Below are positions 1-6,593 of a stretch of 8,897 nucleotides of DNA, piece after piece. The stretch is from Clostridiales bacterium (lineage in GTDB: Bacteria; Bacillota; Clostridia; Oscillospirales; Oscillospiraceae), in contig PITX01000040.1 of NCBI GenBank assembly GCA_017577345.1, positions 1 to 8,897 on the forward strand, written 5' to 3'. The first letter of the stretch is position 1, and each line of letters begins with the position of its first letter. The position numbers were made by a program, and so were the translations under genes. The notes below the pieces were generated by a model. It did no database searches and was not told where the DNA came from. It was given only the letters and a program-made list of their open reading frames with translations.

Positions 1-91
1 GAGTGTGACGGCGGCAGAGCTGCTTGCCAAGCACTTTCGGGAAGAAAACTATGAAATTACTCTGACCCACCGGGATATCCGGAGGGGCTGA
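1..91 (+). CDS. rapZ: RapZ/YvcJ-family nucleotide-binding protein, C-terminal end only
   Basis: Only the last 29 codons are present, read from base 2 and ending SVTAAELLAKHFREENYEIT followed by LTHRDIRRG and a TGA at 89-91. This matches the end of RapZ/YvcJ proteins, where a conserved HRSV motif is followed by an amphipathic helix (xxAExLAxxL) and a strand ending in HRD. The window opens at the SV of that motif. RapZ/YvcJ proteins bind nucleotides through an N-terminal Walker site, not visible here. Their C-terminal domain binds RNA and the GlmY/GlmZ small RNAs in E. coli; the Firmicute role is less clear and is tied to envelope precursor metabolism and competence. The gene lies 15 bp upstream of whiA, as in many Clostridia. 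Identity rests on a short tail plus gene order, so it is likely but not certain. Confidence 0.7.
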   Translation, partial: SVTAAELLAKHFREENYEITLTHRDIRRG

Positions 92-98
92 AAAGGAG
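92..98 (+). promoter_or_regulatory. Ribosome binding site that fixes the whiA start
   Basis: The sequence AAAGGAG lies 8 nt before the GTG at 107. The in-frame GTG at 98 overlaps the last base of this Shine-Dalgarno sequence, so it cannot be served by it. This argues for initiation at 107, giving a protein that begins (V/M)SFSGNVKSEL, as WhiA proteins usually do. Confidence 0.85.
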
Positions 99-106
99 TG
101 CGCACG

Positions 107-1003
107 GTGTCGTTTTCGGGAAATGTAAAAAGTGAATTATGCCGAGCGGAAGTGGAGAAGAACTGTTGCACACTTGCCGAGGCAATGGGCACACTGCTTT
201 TTGCCAACACATTTTCCGCCGACTGCATCCGTATCGTGACCGAGAGCAGAGACTTCGGTATGCGTCTGCCGCGTCTGTTCCGCAAGGGGCTTGGCGTGAG
301 CTTTGACCAGCTTCCGAACGCAAACGGAAACGGAAAGCTGACCTATGTGATTACCGACCCGGAAAAAATTCGTAAGGTATTCAGCACCTGCGGTTTCTCG
401 GCGGAAACGAGCATTTCCCTCCATGTCAATTTTGCCCTGTTGGAAAAGGACTGCTGTCAGAGAGCGTTCCTGCGCGGTGCGTTTTTGGCAGGCGGGTCTG
501 TGACTGATCCCGAAAAACGCTATCATCTGGAGCTTTCTACAACGCATTTGAAGGTCAGCCGCGAAACGGGCACTCTGATGCGTGAAATGGAGCTGACGGC
601 AAAGGAGACAGAGCGCAAGGGAAGCTCCGTGCTTTACTATAAGCAGAGCGACAGCATTGAAGATTTCCTGACGGCGATCGGCGCACCTGTCAGCGCGATG
701 GCGGTGATGTCCGCCAAGATCGAAAAGGATTGGCGCAACGATGCCAACCGTAAGACAAACTGTGATTCTGCCAATGTGGACAAGGCGATTGCCGCCTCAC
801 AGGAGCAGCTTGCCGCCATTCGGAAGCTGGAGCAGAGCGGGCAGTATGATTCGCTCCCGGAAAAGCTCAAGGAAACGGCAATTCTGCGGCGAGAGCATCC
901 GGAAACGACGCTGACGGAGCTTGCACTGCTCCATGAGCCGCCTATCAGCAAATCAGCGGTCAATCATCGAATGAGAAAGCTTCTGTCCCTTGCGGCAGAA
1001 TAG
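107..1003 (+). CDS. whiA: WhiA, DNA-binding regulator of sporulation/cell division
   Basis: The 298-residue product starts at GTG 107 and has the usual WhiA length of about 300 residues. The N-terminal half is the degenerate LAGLIDADG homing-endonuclease-like fold. Its hallmark FLRGAFLAGGSVTDP (from residue 121) has Gly-Ser where an active endonuclease carries a catalytic acidic residue, as expected for WhiA. The C-terminal part (about residues 255-296) is the WhiA helix-turn-helix, with LRREHPETTLTELALLHEPP followed by ISKSAVNHRMRKL. WhiA is needed for sporulation septation in Streptomyces. In Bacillus subtilis it is a nucleoid-associated protein that affects cell division and membrane lipid composition. 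It sits between rapZ and dnaE with gaps of 15 and 22 bp and is probably cotranscribed with both. No yvcK lies between rapZ and whiA here. No truncation or frameshift is seen. Confidence 0.97.
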   Translation: MSFSGNVKSELCRAEVEKNCCTLAEAMGTLLFANTFSADCIRIVTESRDFGMRLPRLFRKGLGVSFDQLPNANGNGKLTYVITDPEKIRKVFSTCGFSAETSISLHVNFALLEKDCCQRAFLRGAFLAGGSVTDPEKRYHLELSTTHLKVSRETGTLMREMELTAKETERKGSSVLYYKQSDSIEDFLTAIGAPVSAMAVMSAKIEKDWRNDANRKTNCDSANVDKAIAASQEQLAAIRKLEQSGQYDSLPEKLKETAILRREHPETTLTELALLHEPPISKSAVNHRMRKLLSLAAE

Positions 1004-1025
1004 GGCACCAAAAGGAGAAGAAACG

Positions 1026-4000
1026 ATGGCATTCGTACATCTGCATGTGCATACAGAATACAGCCTGCTTGACGGTGCCTGCCGGATCGGGAAGTTAGTA
1101 CAGCGTGCCGCCGAGCTGGGGCAGAACGCCGTTGCGATCACGGATCACGGCGTTATGTACGGCGTGATCGACTTTTACCGCGCCTGCAAGGCGGCGGGTA
1201 TTAAGCCGATCATCGGCTGTGAGGTCTATGTTGCGCCGCGCAGCATGTCCGACCGCGTGCATGGCGTGGATAACGAGGCACAGCATCTTGTTCTGCTGTG
1301 TGAGAACGAGACGGGCTACAACAACTTGAGTTATCTGGTTTCCAAGGCATTTCTGGACGGCTTTTATATCAAGCCGCGTGTGGATCTGGAGCTTTTGAAG
1401 CAGCATTCCGAGGGACTGATCGCGCTTTCTGCCTGCCTTGCCGGCGGTATTCCGCGCAGACTTCGCATGGGCGACTATGAGGGCGCAAAAAGCCACGCAC
1501 TGGAGCTTGCGGAGATTTTCGGAGAAGGTAACTTCTATTTAGAGCTGCAGGATCACGGCTTACCGGAACAGCAGGAGGTCAACCGCGGCATTCTGCGCCT
1601 GGCGCAGGATACGGGACTGCCGCTGGTTGCGACGAATGATGCGCACTATCTGACCCGTGAGGACAGCTATATTCAGGATGTCCTGATGTGCATACAGATG
1701 GGAAAAACCGTGGATGATCCCAACCGTATGCGCTTTGAAACGCAGGAGTTTTATATCAAATCCGAGGACGAAATGCGTTCTCTGTTCCCCAATCAGCCGG
1801 AGGCGATCGAAAACACGCAGAAAATTGCCGACCGCTGCAATGTGGAATTTGAATTCAATCACTATCATCTGCCGGAATACAAGGCACCGGACGGCTCAGA
1901 CTCTTTGGCTTACTTCCGCCGCCTGTGTAATGAGGGCTTCCGGGAACGCTATCCCGATGCGCCGGAGGAGTACCGCAGGCGTCTGGAATATGAGATGAGC
2001 GTTGTCGAAAAAATGGGGTATGTGGATTATTACCTCATTGTGGCGGACTTTATCCTCTGGGCAAAGCAGAACGGGATTCCGGTCGGACCCGGCAGAGGTT
2101 CCGGCGCAGGCTCCATTGCCGCATACTGTATGCACATCACGGAAATGGATCCGATGAAATACACGCTGATCTTTGAACGCTTCCTCAATCCGGAGCGTGT
2201 CAGTATGCCGGACTTTGATACCGACTTCTGTCAGGCACGGCGCGGCGAGGTCATCGACTATGTGACCGAAAAATACGGCAAGGATCGCGTGGCGCAGATC
2301 GTCACCTTCGGCACGATGGCGGCAAGAGCTGCGATCCGCGATGTGGGCAGAACGCTCAACTTCACCTATGCTGAAACGGATGCGGTTGCGAAGCTCATAC
2401 CGACTACGCTGCACATGACGCTGGACGAGGCACTCAAGGTCTCTCCGCAGCTCAAGGAAATGTACGACGGCGACGAGCGCGTGAAGAAGCTCGTCGATAC
2501 CGCCCGCGCCTTGGAGGGCATGCCGCGCAATACCTCGACCCATGCAGCAGGCGTGGTCATCACCAAAGATCCTGTCTGCGACTATGTGCCTCTGGCACGC
2601 AATGACGATACCATTGTCACGCAGTTTACGATGACGACCATTGAGGAGCTCGGACTTCTGAAAATGGACTTCCTCGGTCTGCGCAACCTGACGATCATCG
2701 AAGATGCCGAGCAGGAGATCCGGAGGCATACGCCGGAGTTTGACCTAAAAAAGGTACGCGATGACGATCCGGCGACCTTTGCCATGCTCGGAGAGGGCAG
2801 GACTGCAGGCGTGTTCCAGTTGGAATCCGCGGGGATCACCGGCGTCTGCGTCAACATGAAGCCACAGTCCATCGAAGATCTGACGGCAATCGTGGCACTT
2901 TACCGTCCCGGCCCGATGGACTCCATTCCGCGCTTTATCGACAACAAATTCCACCCGGAAAAAATTACCTACCTGTGCCCGCAGCTTACACCGATTTTGT
3001 CCGTTACCTACGGCTGTATTGTCTATCAGGAGCAGGTCATTGAGATTTTCCGAAAGCTCGGCGGCTACAGTCTCGGGCAGGCGGATAATATGCGCCGTGC
3101 TATTTCCAAGAAAAAAGAAAAGGTCATCCTTGCCGAGCAGCAGGCATTCGTCTACGGTGATCCCGAGCGGGGCATTCCCGGCGCGATCGCAAACGGTGTC
3201 AGCGAGTCAGCGGCACAGGCGATCTATAAGGAAATTCTGGACTTTGCCAACTACGCTTTTAATAAGGCGCACGCGGTCTGCTATGCCAAGGTGACCTACG
3301 ATACGGCGTATCTGAAATGCCATTACCCCAAGGAATATATGGCAGCTCTGCTGACAAGCGTTTTGGATAATACGACAAAAACCGCCGGATACATTGCCGA
3401 CTGCAGGGAGCTTGGCATCCGTTTACTGCATCCCGATGTCAACACCTCAGAGGATAAATTCACCGTGGAGCCGGAGGGAATTCGCTTCGGTCTGGGCGCG
3501 GTGAAGAATATCGGACGCGGACTGCTTCGGCAGATGGTCGCCGAGCGTGAGGCAAACGGGAGATTCACTTCCTTAGAGGACTTTGCCGAGCGTATGATCG
3601 ACACCGACCTCAATAAGCGGGCAGTGGAAAATCTGATCAAATGCGGCGCAATGGACAGCCTCGGACTCAACCGTGCGCAGATGCTCTACAGCTATGAAAC
3701 GGTGCTTGACAGCGTTGCAGACAGCAAAAAGCGCAATCTGGAAGGACAGATGCAGCTGTTTGACATGTTCTCAGACGGGCAGGAAAAGAAATCAACCATT
3801 CCCATTCCCGATTTGCCGGAGCTGCCGAAAAACGATCTGATGCAGATGGAAAAGGAAACCATTGGTCTGTATCTGACCGGTCATCCGATGGATGAATACC
3901 GCAAGCAGCTCAAGGGAAGTAAAGTGGTGCCGATTTTGCGGATCATGCAGTCCTTTGAAAATAATGACGGCGTATTCCGTGACGAGCAGATCGTCCGCAT

Positions 4001-4460
4001 CGCCGGCGTTGTGGAAAGCGTCAAGATGAAAACGACGCGAAACAACTCCATGATGGCGTATGTGACGCTGGAAGATGATACGGCGGCGATAGAGCTTCTG
4101 GCGTTTTCCAATGTGATTGCGAAAAGCGGCTCTTATCTGAAAGAAAACACGTCAGTTGTTGTTGAGGGAAGGCTTTCCGTGCGAGACGAAAAAGCACCGC
4201 AGATGGTGCTCAACGAAGTCCGGCTGATCACCGAGGTTGCAAAGCCGGAGCCGCAGAAGCTCTATCTGAAGCTTCCGTCAGAGGGCTGCACGGCAGATCG
4301 GAAGACCCGTGCGATCCTCAATATGTTCCCGGGCAGCCTGCAGGCGGTGCTGTATTTTGCCGACAGCGGTGTGCGCAGAGGGACGACCTGCTCTGTGCAG
4401 GAGGATATGTTGCAGGAGCTGCGCGATATTCTAGGCGAAAATTGTGTGGTTTTGAAATAG
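1026..4460 (+). CDS. dnaE: DNA polymerase III subunit alpha (DnaE)
   Basis: The 1144-residue product is a replicative C-family DNA polymerase. ATG 1026 is the start because AAAGGAG (1011-1017) lies 8 nt ahead; an in-frame TTG at 990 lies inside whiA and lacks such a site. Residues 1-275 form the PHP domain (HLHVHTEYSLLDG), with all nine expected metal ligands: H7, H9, D16, H41, E66, H87, C137, D205 and H207. The GPGRGSGAGS loop is near residues 355-364. The catalytic aspartates are D398 and D400 in PDFDTDF and D548 in KMDFLGLR. Fingers and tandem helix-hairpin-helix regions follow to about 880. QMQLF at 908-912 fits the sliding-clamp-binding consensus at the place it occupies in E. coli DnaE. 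An OB fold covers about 988-1065, and a short C-terminal domain ends the protein. Clostridia usually also carry PolC, so this enzyme may share fork synthesis with it (inference). It is the last gene of the rapZ-whiA-dnaE group. Confidence 0.98.
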   Translation: MAFVHLHVHTEYSLLDGACRIGKLVQRAAELGQNAVAITDHGVMYGVIDFYRACKAAGIKPIIGCEVYVAPRSMSDRVHGVDNEAQHLVLLCENETGYNNLSYLVSKAFLDGFYIKPRVDLELLKQHSEGLIALSACLAGGIPRRLRMGDYEGAKSHALELAEIFGEGNFYLELQDHGLPEQQEVNRGILRLAQDTGLPLVATNDAHYLTREDSYIQDVLMCIQMGKTVDDPNRMRFETQEFYIKSEDEMRSLFPNQPEAIENTQKIADRCNVEFEFNHYHLPEYKAPDGSDSLAYFRRLCNEGFRERYPDAPEEYRRRLEYEMSVVEKMGYVDYYLIVADFILWAKQNGIPVGPGRGSGAGSIAAYCMHITEMDPMKYTLIFERFLNPERVSMPDFDTDFCQARRGEVIDYVTEKYGKDRVAQIVTFGTMAARAAIRDVGRTLNFTYAETDAVAKLIPTTLHMTLDEALKVSPQLKEMYDGDERVKKLVDTARALEGMPRNTSTHAAGVVITKDPVCDYVPLARNDDTIVTQFTMTTIEELGLLKMDFLGLRNLTIIEDAEQEIRRHTPEFDLKKVRDDDPATFAMLGEGRTAGVFQLESAGITGVCVNMKPQSIEDLTAIVALYRPGPMDSIPRFIDNKFHPEKITYLCPQLTPILSVTYGCIVYQEQVIEIFRKLGGYSLGQADNMRRAISKKKEKVILAEQQAFVYGDPERGIPGAIANGVSESAAQAIYKEILDFANYAFNKAHAVCYAKVTYDTAYLKCHYPKEYMAALLTSVLDNTTKTAGYIADCRELGIRLLHPDVNTSEDKFTVEPEGIRFGLGAVKNIGRGLLRQMVAEREANGRFTSLEDFAERMIDTDLNKRAVENLIKCGAMDSLGLNRAQMLYSYETVLDSVADSKKRNLEGQMQLFDMFSDGQEKKSTIPIPDLPELPKNDLMQMEKETIGLYLTGHPMDEYRKQLKGSKVVPILRIMQSFENNDGVFRDEQIVRIAGVVESVKMKTTRNNSMMAYVTLEDDTAAIELLAFSNVIAKSGSYLKENTSVVVEGRLSVRDEKAPQMVLNEVRLITEVAKPEPQKLYLKLPSEGCTADRKTRAILNMFPGSLQAVLYFADSGVRRGTTCSVQEDMLQELRDILGENCVVLK

Positions 4461-4473
4461 TTTTCCGCTTTTT
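4435..4473 (+). terminator. Weak candidate intrinsic terminator after dnaE
   Basis: GCGAAAA (4435-4441) can pair with TTTTCCGC (4461-4468) with one bulged C, and five T residues follow at 4469-4473. The stem is AT-rich, the loop is 19 nt long, and the left arm lies inside the last dnaE codons. The position, between dnaE and a new promoter, suits a terminator. The hairpin is weak, so termination may be partial or absent. Confidence 0.3.
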
Positions 4474-4502
4474 GTAACAAACCCACTACACTTTTGTAAC
4501 AA
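4470..4502 (+). promoter_or_regulatory. Repeated TTTTGTAACAA operator-like element
   Basis: TTTTGTAACAA occurs twice, at 4470-4480 and 4492-4502, exactly 22 bp apart (two helical turns). Each copy contains the small palindrome TTGT-A-ACAA. Between them, in the same phase at 11-bp steps, lies a weaker copy: GTAACA at 4474, ACTACA at 4485, GTAACA at 4496. The array ends 7 bp before the -10 hexamer. Direct repeats of a TTAACA-like hexamer with 11-bp periodicity at about -20 to -60 are how Bacillus subtilis PhoP, an OmpR-family regulator, binds its promoters. Because this operon encodes an OmpR-family regulator, binding by it (autoregulation) is a reasonable inference, not shown. Confidence 0.5.
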
Positions 4503-4506
4503 TCTA

Positions 4507-4515
4507 TGATATAAT
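4507..4515 (+). promoter_or_regulatory. Extended -10 promoter for the lipoprotein–two-component operon
   Basis: TGATATAAT is a perfect extended -10 element (TGnTATAAT), with the hexamer at 4510-4515. Expected transcription start is near 4522, giving a leader of about 40 nt before the ATG at 4562. No TTGACA-like hexamer lies 16-18 bp upstream; the bases there read CTACAC or TACACT. The extended -10 may compensate, or the promoter may depend on an activator bound at the repeats just upstream. Confidence 0.7.
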
Positions 4516-4561
4516 CTATTATTGGATTTCTCGGAAATTTTGCCGGAACGGAGGCGGCGTA

Positions 4562-5857
4562 ATGAAAAAATTCGGCATATTCCTGCTGCTTTGTGCCGCG
4601 GTGCTCCTTTCCGGGTGCTTGCTTGACCCAGCGGAGAGCCTATACGCAATTCCTGCACGGTCGGAAGATTTTTACAATCTGCAAACCGCAATCGAAAATG
4701 CGATGCCTGCCGGTGCAGTCTACTGCGCACCGATTGCCGGCGAAAATCAGCAGCCGGTGCAGATGGCGGATCTGGACGGTGATCAGCAGGATGAGGCGAT
4801 TGTCTATTGGAAAAGTGACGGGGATCTGCCGCTGACGGTCAGCGTTTTTGACAAGCGCGAGGATCAGTTCGTTCAGATCGCCAAGGCAGACGGCGCAGGA
4901 AATGCCTTTGACCATGTGCTGTATGTTGAGATCGACGGCAATCCCGGCAATGAGATCGTTGTCGGCCGGCAGATCAGCGATCAGGTTACACAGACGCTGT
5001 ATGTTTATTCTCTGGAGAATGACACACTGACGGAAATGATGAATGCCAACTATTCGCAGTTTATCACCACCGATCTTGACGCGGACGGCCTGCACGATGT
5101 AGTGCTGCTTCATTCCGTGGATACAGCCAACGGTGTTGTGGAGTGCTACCGCCGGATCGGCGGTCAGCTAATCCGTGACCGTGAGGCGCGGATGTCCACA
5201 CGGGTCAGTGCGGTGAGGCGTATGATCGCAGGCAGAATGTGGGAGGACATCCCGGCGGTCTTTGTTGCTTCGGAGTACGGTGAGGGCATGATCGTCACCG
5301 ATATTTTCGGTATTCGCGATAACACCTTTACTAATCTGTCACTTTCAGACGATACCGATACTGCCGTCAGCACGATCCGCGACTATTATGTTTACAGCTG
5401 CGATATTGACGAAGACGGGCTGATCGAGCTGCCGCATCTGATTGACCTTATGCCGATTGCAGGCGATGAGACATCCGGGAATCAAACGGTGATCCGTTGG
5501 TATAATTTACAGCCTGACGGCAGAGAAAAGGAAAAGTGGCTGACCTACCACAACTATTCCGAAGGATGGTATCTGAAGCTCCCGGATCGGCTTCTGGACG
5601 GTCTGTCGGTCAAATGCACGACAGTTTTTGAGACAAACCGAGGATATACCTTTGTGTACAGAGACAAGGTGCTCTTCACGCTGACTGCTGTGAGTGGTGA
5701 GGATGCCGTGAGTACGGTGGCAGATTGGACGGTGCTTGCCGCGAAGGGCGATACGGTCTATGCGATCCTTTCAGAGGATAATGCACTGACGGATGCGGAG
5801 ACGCAGGAGCTGTTCCATTTTATTCAGGTGGATTGGAAGACCGGCGAAACGGATTAA
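4562..5857 (+). CDS. Secreted lipoprotein with calcium-loop (FG-GAP/VCBS-like) repeats
   Basis: The 431-residue product begins with a lipoprotein signal peptide: KK, a hydrophobic core and the lipobox LLSGC, with C19 as the predicted lipidated residue. GGAGG at 4550-4554 is 7 nt before the ATG. The mature protein should therefore be anchored on the outer face of the membrane. Four acidic loops of the DxDxDGxxD/E kind are each followed by a hydrophobic strand: DLDGDQQDE at 70, EIDGNPGNE at 123, DLDADGLHD at 171 and DIDEDGLIE at 281. This is the pattern of calcium-binding loops in FG-GAP/VCBS beta-propeller blades. A fifth, degenerate copy (IAGRMWEDIPAVFV, 222-235) fills the long gap between the third and fourth. 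The last 130 residues carry no motif I recognise. It is the first gene of an operon with a response regulator and histidine kinase, 25 bp before the regulator. A sensory accessory role for the kinase is inference. The specific family and ligand are unknown. Confidence 0.88.
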   Translation: MKKFGIFLLLCAAVLLSGCLLDPAESLYAIPARSEDFYNLQTAIENAMPAGAVYCAPIAGENQQPVQMADLDGDQQDEAIVYWKSDGDLPLTVSVFDKREDQFVQIAKADGAGNAFDHVLYVEIDGNPGNEIVVGRQISDQVTQTLYVYSLENDTLTEMMNANYSQFITTDLDADGLHDVVLLHSVDTANGVVECYRRIGGQLIRDREARMSTRVSAVRRMIAGRMWEDIPAVFVASEYGEGMIVTDIFGIRDNTFTNLSLSDDTDTAVSTIRDYYVYSCDIDEDGLIELPHLIDLMPIAGDETSGNQTVIRWYNLQPDGREKEKWLTYHNYSEGWYLKLPDRLLDGLSVKCTTVFETNRGYTFVYRDKVLFTLTAVSGEDAVSTVADWTVLAAKGDTVYAILSEDNALTDAETQELFHFIQVDWKTGETD

Positions 5858-5882
5858 CATTTGCCGCTTGGAGGATAGAAAC

Positions 5883-6569
5883 ATGAAAAAAGTACTGATA
5901 TTAGAGGACGAAGTCAGCATCCGCAGCTTTGTGGTGATCAATCTCAAGCGTGCCGGCTACGAGGCGATTGAGGCGGGGACAGGCATGGAAGCACTGGAAC
6001 GCCTCAAGGAAAATCCGGATATCGGTGTGGCAATTCTGGACATCATGCTGCCGGATATCGACGGCTTCGAGGTCTGCCGGAATATCCGCGCGACTAACAA
6101 GACCATCGGCATCATCATGCTGACGGCAAGAACGCAGGAGATGGACAAGGTGACCGGACTGATGACCGGTGCGGACGACTATGTGACCAAGCCCTTCTCT
6201 CCGGCAGAGCTGACGGCGAGAATCGACGCACTCTACCGCAGAATCGGCGGCGGTGCAGAGTCAGACCCTGAAATCATCGTGCATGAGCCGTTCACGCTGA
6301 ACATCCGCAACCGCACTCTGGAAAAGGACGGTCGCCGAATCAAGCTGACGCAGGTGGAATATGCTATCATTCAGCTCTTCATGCAAAATCCCGGACGCGC
6401 ACTTTCCAGAGAGGATATTCTCACGGCGGTTTGGGGAAGAAACTATGACGGCGAACTGAAGATCGTGGATGTCAACATCCGCCGTCTGCGCATTAAGATC
6501 GAGGACAATACCGCTAATCCCACCTACATTACGACTGTATGGGGCTTTGGCTATAAGTGGGGCGTGTAA
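5883..6569 (+). CDS. OmpR/PhoB-family response regulator
   Basis: The 228-residue product starts at ATG 5883, 8 nt after GGAGG (5870-5874). The receiver domain (about 1-120) has the acidic pair E8/D9, phospho-acceptor D53 in LDIMLPD, T81, switch residue Y100 and K103 in KPF, so it looks fully phosphorylatable. The C-terminal winged helix (about 140-226) has the OmpR/PhoB signature: LTQVEYAIIQLFMQNPGRAL, then the recognition helix VDVNIRRLRIKIE and the closing wing ITTVWGFGYKW. It should act as a DNA-binding transcription regulator that dimerises on direct repeats when phosphorylated. The kinase gene follows after 24 bp, so the two form a cognate pair. The 11-bp-phased repeats upstream of the operon are candidate binding sites. 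Overall similarity is to PhoP/WalR-type regulators, but I cannot assign one of those names or a regulon. Confidence 0.96.
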   Translation: MKKVLILEDEVSIRSFVVINLKRAGYEAIEAGTGMEALERLKENPDIGVAILDIMLPDIDGFEVCRNIRATNKTIGIIMLTARTQEMDKVTGLMTGADDYVTKPFSPAELTARIDALYRRIGGGAESDPEIIVHEPFTLNIRNRTLEKDGRRIKLTQVEYAIIQLFMQNPGRALSREDILTAVWGRNYDGELKIVDVNIRRLRIKIEDNTANPTYITTVWGFGYKWGV

Positions 6570-6588
6570 CGCCTCACATCGGAGGTGA
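6570..6588 (+). promoter_or_regulatory. Kinase ribosome binding site inside a possible small hairpin
   Basis: GGAGGTGA (6581-6588) is a strong Shine-Dalgarno sequence that supports the GTG start at 6594 rather than the GTG at 6585, which lies within it. CCTC at 6572-6575 can pair with GAGG at 6582-6585 around a 6-nt loop, and the stem can extend by a G-U and a C-G pair (6571/6586 and 6570/6587). The pairing would hide the Shine-Dalgarno sequence immediately after the response-regulator stop codon. That would couple kinase translation to regulator translation (inference). Confidence 0.4.
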
Positions 6589-6593
6589 CAGGC

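Noticed and set aside
98..106. GTG at 98 as an earlier whiA start
   Set aside because: It overlaps the AAAGGAG ribosome binding site, leaving no spacer, and would add three residues not typical of WhiA. GTG 107 has proper 8-nt spacing.
990..1025. TTG at 990 as an earlier dnaE start
   Set aside because: It lies inside the end of whiA, lacks a ribosome binding site and would add 12 residues (LRQNRAPKGEET) that encode the real Shine-Dalgarno region.
2205..2228. Threonine in the DnaE catalytic motif PDFDTDF instead of the common I or V
   Set aside because: The residue lies between the two catalytic aspartates, and Thr is found at this position in other bacterial DnaE proteins, so it is not evidence of altered function.
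1896..2729. Minus-strand open frame (277 codons) opposite dnaE
   Set aside because: It lies wholly opposite conserved DnaE catalytic sequence and has no recognisable motif. Treated as chance.
4494..4499. TTGTAA as a -35 element
   Set aside because: Only 10 bp separate it from the TATAAT at 4510, too short for a sigma-A spacer. It is better read as part of the repeated TTTTGTAACAA element.
4542..4558. GCCG/CGGC hairpin with the lipoprotein Shine-Dalgarno sequence in its loop
   Set aside because: The stem is only four base pairs and leaves the GGAGG unpaired. There is no reason to think it is more than chance.
5793..5882. Longer response-regulator frame starting within the lipoprotein gene
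   Set aside because: The added residues are basic, unlike any receiver domain, and the classic MKKVLILEDE start with a GGAGG 8 nt ahead is at 5883.
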